A stretch of DNA of 64,000 bases from Boudabousia tangfeifanii (GTDB taxonomy: Bacteria > Actinomycetota > Actinomycetes > Actinomycetales > Actinomycetaceae), in assembly GCF_001856685.1 (NCBI RefSeq), contig NZ_CP017812.1, positions 1,426,001 to 1,490,000 of the forward strand. The letters run 5' to 3'. Position 1 is the stretch's first letter. Each line of letters opens with the position of its first letter. The notes under the pieces were generated by a model. That model was not told where the DNA came from, did no database searches, and saw nothing but the letters and a program-made list of their open reading frames with translations. This document shows positions 46,134-54,580 of this stretch, one piece after another. The translations under genes and the position numbers were made by a program.

Positions 46134-47168
46134 TTAACGATCGAGAATTTTCGATAGGTATTTGGCCACGGCTCTAACAGCCGACATGGAGGCCGCATAG
46201 TCCATGCGGGTTGGCCCGACCACCCCTAGTTGGGCACTTGCACTGGGCTGGCCATAACGGGAGGTCACTACTGCCACTTCGGCCAGCGCTCCCGCATGAT
46301 TTTCCGCCCCGATGGCCACTTGTACTTGTTCCACTGGGGTTTCTTTAGCCTCAGCGAACAAGGAAAGCAAGGCTGCTTGTTCTTCTAGTGCGGCGATAAT
46401 CGGACCGAGGTCGCCGGCAAAGTCAGGCGAAAAACGGGCCAAGTTAGACCAGCCTGCTACCGCTATCTTTTGGGTAGTTACCGGCGCCATTAAGTCCTCT
46501 AATGCGGTCGAGATGGCTTGTGCGGCCGGCCGTTCACTTGGCTCTAGTGCTCGGACTAGCTGGGTCAAGACGGTGGGCAAACTTGCGGTGTCTCGGCCAG
46601 CACAGTGGGCGTTAAGGGCTAAAGCGAAGGTGTTGAGGAAGTTGGGATCGACCTCGGTGGGCAAATCGACCATCTGTTGATTTACCTCGCCGGCTCCACC
46701 GATCACAATAATGAGGGCGCGAGAAGGGCTGAGCGGTACGAGTTCGATGTGTCGCAAGCTAGCCTTGGCAACTGAGGGGTATTGGATCACCGCGGTGTGC
46801 TTGGTGAGCTGCGCTAGTAAGCGCACGGTCCGATCCATCACATCGCCAAGCCCTAATGGCTCAGTTAAGAAAGTTTGAATTGCTTGGCGTTGTCCCGGGC
46901 TGAGGGGTTTAAGTCGAGCAATATGGTTGACGAACTCGCGATAGCCTCGTTGAGTTGGAACTCGGCCCGCCGAAGTGTGTGGTTGGAAAATGTAACCTTC
47001 ATTTTCTAGAACCGCCATATCATTGCGAACGGTCGCTGGCGAGACTCCTAGGTTGTGTCGTTCTACTAAGGCTTTGGAAGCGACCGGCTCACTTGTGGCA
47101 ATGTAGTCCGAAACGAGGGCACAAAGCACTTGCGCGCGACGCGGATGCGCTAATTCGCTACTTGGCAT
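46134..47168 (-). CDS. hrcA: Heat-inducible transcription repressor HrcA
   Basis: A 344-residue repressor that binds CIRCE elements in front of chaperone genes. It has a winged-helix N-terminus with ASKALVERHNLGVSPATVRNDMAVLENEGYI (residues 28-58), GYREFVN near 80, and the GAF-like HrcA domain. AAGGAGG stands 8 nt before the ATG. A CIRCE element lies 56 bp upstream, so the hrcA-dnaJ operon should be autoregulated and induced by heat. Confidence 0.96.
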   Translation of the reverse strand: MPSSELAHPRRAQVLCALVSDYIATSEPVASKALVERHNLGVSPATVRNDMAVLENEGYIFQPHTSAGRVPTQRGYREFVNHIARLKPLSPGQRQAIQTFLTEPLGLGDVMDRTVRLLAQLTKHTAVIQYPSVAKASLRHIELVPLSPSRALIIVIGGAGEVNQQMVDLPTEVDPNFLNTFALALNAHCAGRDTASLPTVLTQLVRALEPSERPAAQAISTALEDLMAPVTTQKIAVAGWSNLARFSPDFAGDLGPIIAALEEQAALLSLFAEAKETPVEQVQVAIGAENHAGALAEVAVVTSRYGQPSASAQLGVVGPTRMDYAASMSAVRAVAKYLSKILDR

Positions 47169-47223
47169 CAGGAGCCTCCTTCCCGATCTAAAGCTGTTTT
47201 TCTAGAACTTTTCCACCACAAAA

Positions 47224-47250
47224 ATAGCACTCTTACCATTTGAGTGCTAA
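47224..47250. promoter_or_regulatory. CIRCE element
   Basis: ATAGCACTC-N9-GAGTGCTAA matches the CIRCE consensus TTAGCACTC-N9-GAGTGCTAA at all but one base. It lies upstream of hrcA and is the expected HrcA operator. Confidence 0.95.
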
Positions 47251-47348
47251 ATATTTTGCCTGCCGGCTTAACTTTGTGTTGCTTCAAACAATGCTTTAGA
47301 AAACTTCCTTATTCGGCATGGGAGGCAGATTTTTTCTTTTTTACCTTT

Positions 47349-47354
47349 TATCTT
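47349..47354 (+). promoter_or_regulatory. Putative -10 (TATCTT) of leaderless DUF3097 gene
   Basis: TATCTT ends 7 nt before the ATG at 47362, and no Shine-Dalgarno site lies between. No clear -35. Confidence 0.35.
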
Positions 47355-47361
47355 CACTTTC

Positions 47362-48246
47362 ATGGATAGATACGGCTCCGATATTTTGGCTCACGACCCG
47401 CATGAACACGGGAGTTTTGCCCGTTACGGCCACTCTCGCCCTTGCCCCGCAAATTACGGTGAGGTGTTCGAAGAAGTTGAGACTGGTTGGTGTGGAGCGG
47501 TAACCAAGGTAGAAAAGTCCGGCGGCATGCAAGTGGTGGTATTGACTGATCGCCATGGTCGTAGTCGTACTTTCGAGCTCGGTCCTGGCTTTCTTTTCGA
47601 GGGCGAACCGGTAATTTTAACTCCCCCGCAACGCGCTCCTAAACAAAGCGCTCCAACTAATGCAGCTGGAAAAATTCGAACTAATTCCGGTTCGGTGGCA
47701 GTTAAACAAACCCGCGCCAAAGTTGCCCAAGCAAGTCGCATTTGGGTAGAAGGCCGTCACGATGCCGAGCTGGTGGAGCATGTTTGGGGCGACGACCTGC
47801 GGGTCGAGGGCGTAGTCGTGGAATTGCTCGATGGTGCAGATCATCTGGAAGCTATCTTGGCCGATTTTGCCCCCACTTCTCAGCGTCGTGCCGGGGTGCT
47901 ACTAGATCATCTCATCCCAGGCAGCAAAGAAGATCGAATTGCTAAAGAAATTCGTACCCAACACCCCAGTGATAGCCTACTAATTGTTGGCCACCCTTAT
48001 ATCGATATTTGGCAAGCAGTAAAGCCGGCTCGTCTAGGCTTTACTGCCTGGCCCGAAGTCCCTAGGGGTACCGATTTTAAATATGGCACTTTGGCTGCTC
48101 TAGGCTGGCCTGCCAACGACTACAGCGATGTCGCCTCTGCTTGGCAACGCATCTTGCGTTCAGTCCGCGACTTTCGTGACCTTGAGCCAGCTTTCCTTGG
48201 TCGCGTAGAAGAGCTCATTGATTTTGTTACTGTCGGCCATTCCTAA
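47362..48246 (+). CDS. DUF3097 protein
   Basis: A 294-residue protein of a family conserved across actinobacteria and often next to hrcA, as here. The order is: an N-terminal part with GWCGAVTKVEKSGG (near 46-59), then VVVLTDRHGRSRTFELGPGFLFEG, a variable Ala/Gln linker, then the conserved core RIWVEGRHDAELVEHVWGDD near 129-148 and LIVGHPYIDIWQAVKP near 208-223, which resembles a TOPRIM-like fold. The function is unknown. No Shine-Dalgarno site; a TATCTT box 7 nt upstream fits leaderless expression. Confidence 0.88.
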   Translation: MDRYGSDILAHDPHEHGSFARYGHSRPCPANYGEVFEEVETGWCGAVTKVEKSGGMQVVVLTDRHGRSRTFELGPGFLFEGEPVILTPPQRAPKQSAPTNAAGKIRTNSGSVAVKQTRAKVAQASRIWVEGRHDAELVEHVWGDDLRVEGVVVELLDGADHLEAILADFAPTSQRRAGVLLDHLIPGSKEDRIAKEIRTQHPSDSLLIVGHPYIDIWQAVKPARLGFTAWPEVPRGTDFKYGTLAALGWPANDYSDVASAWQRILRSVRDFRDLEPAFLGRVEELIDFVTVGHS

Positions 48247-48480
48247 ACGCTTCCCTTCAAATCGAATGGACTTTGCTTTGTACATCTGCGCTAAGCAGGA
48301 CCACTCAAGTCGTTTCAGTCCACTAAAAGCCATTGCTACTTGAATACCTTTCGCTAACTTTTCAGGGCTTTACCACCTGTTCCACCTTTGGATACTCTCC
48401 GCCCTCGACACGCCTATTCGGAAACGATGGAAAGCCACCACCTGCAATTTATAGACATTCCTCACACTTAACGACAGTTA
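48247..48480. other. Intergenic stretch before the zinc importer
   Basis: 234 bp with no credible gene. I looked for a Zur-type palindrome and found none convincing. It contains the signal-word variant CGCCCTCGA at 48400-48408. Confidence 0.4.
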
Positions 48481-48509
48481 TTGCAAAAACTAAATGTGCA
48501 TCCTAGACT
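48481..48509 (+). promoter_or_regulatory. Promoter of the zinc/manganese importer operon
   Basis: -35 TTGCAA (48481-48486) and -10 TAGACT (48504-48509) with an ideal 17-bp spacer. The ATG begins 8 nt after the -10, so the transcript should be leaderless. No Shine-Dalgarno site is present. Confidence 0.75.
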
Positions 48510-48516
48510 TAGTGTC

Positions 48517-49620
48517 ATGAAAAAAGCTCTAGTTGTTACTTTTAGCGCAGCCGCACTTGCACTTGCCGGTTGCTCTTCTAATGCAGAAACCTCCACCACC
48601 CCAGAAGCAAACGGTTCCACCGCCAAGCTTTCAGTCCTAACTTCTCTTTACCCCCTAGAATTCTTGGCGAAAGAAGTTGGCGGGAATCTCGTTGACGTCC
48701 AGACTTTGGCTCCAGCAGGAGTTGAGCCGCACGATTTGGAACTCTCCCCCAAGCAGGTAAACGAACTAGGCCAAGCTGGTGCCATCGTTTATATGAAGGG
48801 CTTCCAAAGCGCAGTCGATGAAGCCATCGCCCAGACCGAAGCATCCCGCGCCATTGACATTTCCGAGGCCGCAGAACTAATGCCAGCCACCGGTGAAGGC
48901 CACCACCATCACCACCATGATGGCGATGACCATACTGCCGAAGGCCATGACCACGAGGGCGAAGATCACGACCACACCGCCGAGGGTCACGACCACGAGG
49001 GCGAAGACCACGATCACACCGCCGAAGGTCACGACCACGAGGGCGAAACCGCTGAAGGTCACGACCACGAAGAAGCCGGTCACGACCACGACCATGAGAA
49101 TCTCCCCTTCGATCCTCACTTCTGGCTTGATCCTAACCGCATGGCTAAAGTGGCCACGCTGATCGGCGACAAGTTTGCTGAAATCGATCCAACCCACGCC
49201 GCCGACTTTAAAGCTAATGCTGCTAAAACTGCCGGCGCTATGAAAGCCTTGGCTGAGGAAGCGGTTAAGAACACTCAGACTTGCGAGCACCGCACCTTCG
49301 TAACCACTCACGAAGCTTTTGGATACTTCGCCAAGCTCACCAACCTGGAACAGGCTGGCCTTTCCGGCCTCGACCCAGAATCTTCCCCCAGCCCAGCCCG
49401 TCTAGCCGAAATTTCTAAGCTAGTTAAAGACAAGGGATTGAACACAATCTTCACCGAAGAGCTTGTTTCTCCTAAGGTTGCTGATACCCTAGCTAAAGAC
49501 TTGGGAATCAAAGCCGAGGTTTTGAGTCCCATCGAAACTCAGACGGATCCCTCCAAAGACTACGTCGATATGTTTAAAGGCGATGTCTCGGAACTAGTGA
49601 AGGCACTAAACTGTAAGTGA
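48517..49620 (+). CDS. znuA: Zinc/manganese ABC transporter binding lipoprotein (ZnuA-like) with His-rich loop
   Basis: Cluster A-I metal-binding protein, 367 residues. The start is the ATG at 48517: it gives a clean signal peptide with lipobox LAGC (Cys19) and follows a good promoter directly. The N-terminal half has SVLTSLYPLEFLAKEVGG and AGVEPHDLELSPKQV (a metal-ligand His). A His/Asp/Glu-rich loop with three copies of a 14-residue unit lies at about 128-190. The C-terminal half has FDPHFWLDPNRMAKVATLIG, THEAFGYFAKLTNL and IFTEELVSPKVADTLAKDLG. A His-rich loop of this size favours zinc over manganese. Overlaps the ATPase gene by GTGA. Confidence 0.93.
   Translation: MKKALVVTFSAAALALAGCSSNAETSTTPEANGSTAKLSVLTSLYPLEFLAKEVGGNLVDVQTLAPAGVEPHDLELSPKQVNELGQAGAIVYMKGFQSAVDEAIAQTEASRAIDISEAAELMPATGEGHHHHHHDGDDHTAEGHDHEGEDHDHTAEGHDHEGEDHDHTAEGHDHEGETAEGHDHEEAGHDHDHENLPFDPHFWLDPNRMAKVATLIGDKFAEIDPTHAADFKANAAKTAGAMKALAEEAVKNTQTCEHRTFVTTHEAFGYFAKLTNLEQAGLSGLDPESSPSPARLAEISKLVKDKGLNTIFTEELVSPKVADTLAKDLGIKAEVLSPIETQTDPSKDYVDMFKGDVSELVKALNCK
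48928..49079 (+). repeat. 42-bp tandem repeat encoding the His-rich loop
   Basis: Three near-identical 42-bp units, starting at 48928, 48970 and 49012, encode DHTAEGHDHEGEDH; the third is shortened and followed by a fourth partial unit (TAEGHDHEE). Synonymous differences between copies show they are not brand new. The array is a likely site of copy-number change between strains. Confidence 0.9.
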
Positions 49621-50414
49621 AATCAGCAAGTCTTTCACCCGCACCGGTAGCTTCCCAGCCGCCGGTGCGGGTCACCAATTTAGAGGTTAGTTATGGCTCC
49701 TCCCAAATCCTTCATGGGATTGATATGGAGGTGGCCCCCGGCGAAGTGGTAGCAGTGCTAGGACCTAACGGCTCAGGCAAGTCCACCCTAATCAAAGCAA
49801 TTCTGGGCTGCGCTCCCGTCATCAAAGGTCAAGTTGAACTCTTTGGTAAACCTAGTAAGACCCCCAAAGGGAAGATTGCTACCCAAATCGGATACGTTCC
49901 CCAACGCTTCGCCAACCGCGGAGGAATTAGCGCCTCTGCCTTAGAAGTGGTTGAGTCAGGACTTTCCGGACCCAGCCTCTTTCACCAATTTGGTGCTAGA
50001 AAGAAAGCTTTAGCAGCACTAGATTCCGTGGGCATGAGCCATAAAGCTCATGATCCAGTCGACGTTCTTTCGGGCGGTCAGCACCAACGAGTCCTCATCG
50101 CCCGAGCGCTCATTAGACAACCACAACTTTTAGTAATGGATGAGCCATTAGCGGGGATTGACGCCCAAAGCGCTCACACCCTCGCCGATATTCTGGCTGA
50201 GCAAAAAGCCAACGGAGTAGCGGTCGTACTCGTCCTGCACGACCTCGGCTGTTTAGAAAGTCTAATTGACCAAATAGTTTTGCTTACTGACGGCAAGGTG
50301 GTTGAGGCCGGACCCGCCGCACAGTTCGCGGCAGAATCGCAGCGTCTAACAGCAATGTCTCATTCCCTATGTGGCGAAACTGGTCATTCACTCTTGGGAG
50401 GCGAACACCTATGA
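49617..50414 (+). CDS. znuC: Zinc/manganese ABC transporter ATPase (ZnuC-like)
   Basis: The energising subunit, 265 residues. It has Walker A GPNGSGKST near residues 53-61, the Q loop in GYVPQRF, the signature LSGGQHQR near 143-150, Walker B LLVMDEPLAGID near 163-174, and the switch His in VLHDLG. The start is the GTG that overlaps the znuA stop. Its stop overlaps the permease ATG (ATGA), so all three are co-translated. Confidence 0.95.
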   Translation: MKSASLSPAPVASQPPVRVTNLEVSYGSSQILHGIDMEVAPGEVVAVLGPNGSGKSTLIKAILGCAPVIKGQVELFGKPSKTPKGKIATQIGYVPQRFANRGGISASALEVVESGLSGPSLFHQFGARKKALAALDSVGMSHKAHDPVDVLSGGQHQRVLIARALIRQPQLLVMDEPLAGIDAQSAHTLADILAEQKANGVAVVLVLHDLGCLESLIDQIVLLTDGKVVEAGPAAQFAAESQRLTAMSHSLCGETGHSLLGGEHL

Positions 50415-51280
50415 CAATCTGGTCTGATTTAGCCTTAATGCTCACCTCTCCTTTAATGGTTCGTTCCCTTTTAGTCTCATTAATCATCGGTCTAACTGCG
50501 CCGGTGATGGGCACGTATCTAGTTCATAGACGTCTAGCCATGCTCGGTGACGGTATTGGTCACGTAGCGCTCACCGGGGTTGCCCTCGGTTGGCTGGCCG
50601 GTTCAATGGCAAATCTGAACCCGATCGACAAACTAGCCCTCCCAATGGCTATCATCGTCTCGCTCCTAGGAGCGATCATGATCGAGGTAATCCGTGCCCG
50701 CACCACCACCAGTGGCGATGTCGCCCTCGCAATGCTGTTCTATGGCGGAATCGCTGGCGGCGTCCTCTTTATCGGAATAGCTGGGGGCACTTCAGCTCAG
50801 CTAAACTCTTATCTTTTCGGCTCCATTGCCACAGTTACTTGGACTGATCTAATCATTTCCCTACTAATGGCCGCATTTATTCTCTTAGTAGGTATTGGCC
50901 TTCGTCCAGCACTTTTTGCCACTTGTCATGATGAAGAATTTGCTACCGCCGCCGGGCTGCCAGTCCGTTGGCTAACTATCTTAATTGCCGCTTCCTCGGC
51001 ACTAACTGTGGCAGTAGCTATGCGGGTAGTTGGGGCACTGCTAGTTTCCGCCCTGATGATTATCCCGGTGGCAATCGCACAGCTTTATGTCTCCTCTTTC
51101 CGCGCCACGATGCGCTTGGCAATGGTCCTTGGAGCCATTCTTTGTGTTTCCGGTTTGACCATTACCTACTTTTACAACCTCTCACCCGGTGCCACCATCG
51201 TGGTGCTAGCGATCGTGGTTTATGCGTCAAGTGCGTTAATTTTGTCATTATTCTCGACAATTCGCGGCGCAAAACGCTAA
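50411..51280 (+). CDS. znuB: Zinc/manganese ABC transporter permease (ZnuB-like)
   Basis: A 289-residue membrane permease of the ABC-3 family with about eight hydrophobic segments. GTYLVHRRLAMLGDGIGHVALTGVALG near 35-61 and RVVGALLVSALMIIPVAIAQL near 213-233 are family signatures. The ATG at 50411 overlaps the ATPase stop (ATGA); the frame is open further upstream but that would overlap by more than 40 bp. Confidence 0.94.
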   Translation: MTIWSDLALMLTSPLMVRSLLVSLIIGLTAPVMGTYLVHRRLAMLGDGIGHVALTGVALGWLAGSMANLNPIDKLALPMAIIVSLLGAIMIEVIRARTTTSGDVALAMLFYGGIAGGVLFIGIAGGTSAQLNSYLFGSIATVTWTDLIISLLMAAFILLVGIGLRPALFATCHDEEFATAAGLPVRWLTILIAASSALTVAVAMRVVGALLVSALMIIPVAIAQLYVSSFRATMRLAMVLGAILCVSGLTITYFYNLSPGATIVVLAIVVYASSALILSLFSTIRGAKR

Positions 51281-51338
51281 GATATTTACTTAGGCGCTCC
51301 TTAGTTGGGGCAAAGTATTGACTTTTTCAGGAGGACGT

Positions 51339-51866
51339 TTGCTAGAGCAGCTACAACAGCTACCCATCGGCTTAACTATCACTGCCCTAACGATCATAGT
51401 TTTCTTCCGTGCTCAGTTAACCTACTGGCTAGGACGACTCGCCGCGGCTGGTGCCTTACGTGAGCATAAAAGCGCTACCTTGAACAAGATTAAACGTTGG
51501 TTTGATGGTCCTGCCCCGAAAAAAGGCGCTGACTATCTCGCCCGCTGGGGCCTAATCATTATCCCGTTATGTTTCCTGACCGTAGGATTGCAAACTATGG
51601 TTAATGCGGGTGCTGGCATCGTCCGACTCAAATGGCGAACTTACACGATCGCCATGATTCCTGGTTGTATCGCATGGGGTGTCCTCTACGGACTTGGTCT
51701 TCTTGCTATCTGGATCTCGGCCTGGTCCTTTATCGGTTCGAAATCTTGGCAACTACTCACCGCTAACTGGTGGACTCCAGTAATCGTATTAGTATTGCTT
51801 TCTTCCCTCTTTGTCTGGTGGCGCGCCCGCCGACAAGCTCGCAGACTAGCAACTATCGAGGCCTGA
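51339..51866 (+). CDS. DedA-like small membrane protein
   Basis: A 175-residue membrane protein. The start is most likely the TTG at 51339, with AGGAGG at 51329-51334; a TTG at 51318 in the same frame has no ribosome binding site. It has four hydrophobic segments, a Lys/Arg-rich loop (LNKIKRWFDGPAPKKGADYLARWG, near 50-73) and LTVGLQTMVNAGAGIVRLKWRTYTIAMIPG. The latter resembles the DedA/VTT core, where other members have G.....P..RT..P..AG. Function unknown; DedA proteins act in lipid carrier flipping or membrane homeostasis. It lies 58 bp after znuB and may share its transcript. Confidence 0.7.
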   Translation: MLEQLQQLPIGLTITALTIIVFFRAQLTYWLGRLAAAGALREHKSATLNKIKRWFDGPAPKKGADYLARWGLIIIPLCFLTVGLQTMVNAGAGIVRLKWRTYTIAMIPGCIAWGVLYGLGLLAIWISAWSFIGSKSWQLLTANWWTPVIVLVLLSSLFVWWRARRQARRLATIEA

Positions 51867-51874
51867 ATCTGTAC

Positions 51875-51922
51875 ATATGTTTTGGGGTGGAAGCCGATAT
51901 CGGCTTCCACCCCAAAACATAT
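51875..51922. terminator. Perfect 48-bp palindrome, bidirectional terminator
   Basis: A 24-bp arm running from ATATGTTTTGGGG to GGAAGCCGAT is followed directly by its exact reverse complement, with no spacer. It lies between the convergent DedA-like and hexosaminidase genes, 8 bp past the first stop. The TTT or AAA arms give T tracts in both directions. In RNA the loop would open at the GATATC centre. Confidence 0.9.
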
Positions 51923-51944
51923 TTCTAGATTGATAGTTAGCAAA

Positions 51945-53504
51945 CTAATTCAGGCTTCGCATTCTTCGCTGGAAACCGTTCCAATCAAGATTTTCTGGTC
52001 TACTCCAAGCTACTTCAGCTAGTGCCGAGAGACGAGGATACTGCAGGTATAAAGCATCCTCTAAACTCCTGACCGTTTCCGACCATAGTGGAGCTTCAAT
52101 CCCGATAATCTGACTGTGCACTTCAAGGGGAAAGTCTTTTAGCGGATCCCAGTTATAGGCATCAGTTACCTTTAAACCTTTAGCACAGGCCCAAGTTAGT
52201 CCGCGAGGATCTTTTAGATTTGGTTTCTGATCAAGATACGCATGTGCCGCATTAGCGTTCAAAAGCTTATATCCCTGAGCTTTCGCTTGTGCCGTCACTT
52301 CTTCCCATGATTGCGCACCGATATTATCCGACCAACATTCAATGACATCATTGGGACCAAGCGCTACTTCACAGGCCTCTTGCCACAGCATAACCCGAGA
52401 AAAACCGTGCATTTTTGCCAGTTTCACGATCCGATTAAGTACCGCAAGATAGCGTTCCTTACCCAATCGCTTCATCATTTGGTGCGCCTCGTCGCCGCCA
52501 AGATGGATTACCTCAGTGCCAAATACGTCCTTAACTTGCAAAATTGCTTGGGTGATAAAGTCCCAGGTAGCAGGCAGGTCGTAGTCTAAGTATGAGTGCC
52601 CCACTTGCCAACTCGTCCATGGTGGCACTTTTCCATCTCGATCAACTTGAGCCGAAGCACCAGCGGTGGCTAAATGAGGTAGAGCATGAAGTACTACATG
52701 GTTATGCCCTGGGAATTCAAGTTCTGGCACAAGTTGAATGCCTCTAGCGGCAGCATATTGTTTGAGTTCTTTCAATTCGGTTTTCGTATAATAACCGATC
52801 TGACCAGGGCCGATACTTTCGAATCCCTGATTAGCAGCGTTAACTTCAGTAAGCGCGTCCTCAGGCTCATCAAAACCCGGATTTTCACCACTTTGGCAGG
52901 CACTTGCCCCACCTAAAATGTGAAGAGCCGTGTAATCAGTTTCGTCACCAATCCGGCGCTTAACATTATCCATTTCTAGTCGCCAGCCTTGGTCATCTAC
53001 CAAGTGCAAGTGACAGACATTTAGTTTATGCCAAGCAGCAATATCAATTAGAGCATATAACTCAGGCACTTCTAGGAAGTTACGAGCCACATCAATCATG
53101 AAGCCACGATAAGTAAACCTTGGTTCATCGTAGATCTCTAGGGGGTCACAAAGCTCGCCGATAATCAACTGTGCAGCAGTAACAGTCCCGGCAAAAAATC
53201 CGGCCTCGTCACTAGCATGCAAACAGCAGCATTCACGTGATACCCAAAGACGGTAGGCCCCTTTTGGGATGGTCTTCTCTTTTGAAAGCTCCCAGCGAGT
53301 GCGAGCGGCCAAAGCGGGATAGCTAGGGTGTAAATGCGTTGCGATTTGTTGTGCCGTCTCATGTGCAGCTCGCTCACGAACTCCGAGTTGCACTGGCTCC
53401 GGTGGAAGATCCTGCGGATCCCAGGGTTTAGTTTGGGCAGGCACAGGTAGCGGGCCGAGAAAGTCCGCTACCTGTTGCACTTTGCCATAATTGACTGTGG
53501 TCAA
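51945..53504 (-). CDS. Beta-N-acetylhexosaminidase (GH20), no signal peptide
   Basis: Removes terminal GlcNAc or GalNAc. The 519-residue protein has an N-terminal GH20b domain (1-115), then the TIM barrel beginning with YRGFMIDVARNFLEVPELYALIDIAA. The catalytic Asp-Glu pair is in HLGGDEAHQMM near residues 338-339. LWQEACE, NVIECWSDN-like DVIECWSDNIG and WSETVRS follow, as in the family. It lacks a signal peptide, so it probably acts on imported amino sugars. The start is TTG with AAGGA 9 nt upstream. It is 10 bp after the NmrA-like gene, in one operon. Confidence 0.92.
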   Translation of the reverse strand: MTTVNYGKVQQVADFLGPLPVPAQTKPWDPQDLPPEPVQLGVRERAAHETAQQIATHLHPSYPALAARTRWELSKEKTIPKGAYRLWVSRECCCLHASDEAGFFAGTVTAAQLIIGELCDPLEIYDEPRFTYRGFMIDVARNFLEVPELYALIDIAAWHKLNVCHLHLVDDQGWRLEMDNVKRRIGDETDYTALHILGGASACQSGENPGFDEPEDALTEVNAANQGFESIGPGQIGYYTKTELKELKQYAAARGIQLVPELEFPGHNHVVLHALPHLATAGASAQVDRDGKVPPWTSWQVGHSYLDYDLPATWDFITQAILQVKDVFGTEVIHLGGDEAHQMMKRLGKERYLAVLNRIVKLAKMHGFSRVMLWQEACEVALGPNDVIECWSDNIGAQSWEEVTAQAKAQGYKLLNANAAHAYLDQKPNLKDPRGLTWACAKGLKVTDAYNWDPLKDFPLEVHSQIIGIEAPLWSETVRSLEDALYLQYPRLSALAEVAWSRPENLDWNGFQRRMRSLN

Positions 53505-53514
53505 AACATTTTCC

Positions 53515-54411
53515 TTATAGGTTTTGCTGTGCCCAAGACTCTACGCTGAGACCATCGGTCCCGATTAATTTACGCATGTCTCGGCTGATTTCTGAAAGCT
53601 CACCGTTGGCCATTCCCTCGTAGGTTGAAGCCCACTGAGAAAGCATGGCCGAATTGACCTCAGGATGAGCAGCTAGCAACCGCTCTTTAGCTTGCTCTAG
53701 CGTTTCTGCTCGATACGAAAAGCCAGCCTCATGACGTGAACCGTGGTTTAAGGCACCTACCGCATCTGCTAGAGTCATGGCGATTGGACCGGTAATGGTG
53801 TAGGTCCTGCGAGAGTGACCACCACCGCCGCCAGCGGCAATATCAGCCAAAATACCAATCAAACAGTCTGCCAGATCGACTTCTGCCACGAAGGCACAAG
53901 CCCCATTTCCAGCAGGACCCGAAATCACCTTATTTTCATCTGCCAGTCCGGGGAGTTTATCGGTCGTAAAGGTGGTGCGCACAATGGTGTAGTCCATCCC
54001 GCTTTCCGCCAATAGTTTTTCAGTTTGCGCATGTTCCCTTGCAAAGGGGAAGGAAGATGATTCCTGCGCTCCTTGGAACGACAGATAGACAACATGATGG
54101 ACGCCAACAGCCTTGGCTGCTCCAATCGTCAATTCATGCATCGCGGCCATATTGTCTGCTTCTACCGCGGGAAACATCAAAAATACGTCACAACCGTTGA
54201 GGGCTTTACGCATTGCTTCTGCATCCGCATAATCAGCAAAGGCGCGCTCGCTAGAAGGACCAGCCACAATCTTTTCGGGAGTGCGACTTAAAAGCCTTAC
54301 ATACGTACGGTGCTGGCGATCCAAAGCAGGATCGTCACCGGTCATTACTCGAATACCTGCGCTAACACGCTTACCTACAGTGCCAGTGACACCACTAATT
54401 GCAATTCTCAT
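53515..54411 (-). CDS. NmrA-like NAD(P)-binding protein
   Basis: A 298-residue Rossmann-fold protein of the atypical SDR group. I use the ATG at 54411 (MRIAISGVTG), supported by AAGGAGG 5 nt upstream; the open frame extends 10 codons more. It has the dinucleotide loop GVTGTVGKRV (residues 6-15), then LNGCDVFLMFPAV, GVHHVVYLSFQGAQES near 115 and YTIVRTTFTTDKLP. Relatives sense NAD(P)H or reduce quinones. The link to the hexosaminidase gene 10 bp downstream is unclear. Confidence 0.85.
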   Translation of the reverse strand: MRIAISGVTGTVGKRVSAGIRVMTGDDPALDRQHRTYVRLLSRTPEKIVAGPSSERAFADYADAEAMRKALNGCDVFLMFPAVEADNMAAMHELTIGAAKAVGVHHVVYLSFQGAQESSSFPFAREHAQTEKLLAESGMDYTIVRTTFTTDKLPGLADENKVISGPAGNGACAFVAEVDLADCLIGILADIAAGGGGGHSRRTYTITGPIAMTLADAVGALNHGSRHEAGFSYRAETLEQAKERLLAAHPEVNSAMLSQWASTYEGMANGELSEISRDMRKLIGTDGLSVESWAQQNL

Positions 54412-54580
54412 AACGCCTCCTTGCGTTGTGTCGGTAAACACAGTTTACGCTGTGAGAATCCATTTTAACCGATAAAAGTCACTCGTGTTTAGTTAACGCC
54501 ACATTTTGCGTTGCTTTTTGAATATTTCGTGCTTGCCTTCGGTTATGCAATCCCAAGAGCACACCTATCAGCGCGAGTAA

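Noticed and set aside
48247..48516. Zur box in front of the zinc importer
   Set aside because: I looked for a TGAAAAT-type palindrome and found only poor matches.
48901..49090. Repeats in the zinc-binding protein taken as a possible CRISPR array
   Set aside because: The units are contiguous, in frame and encode a His-rich loop; there are no spacers.
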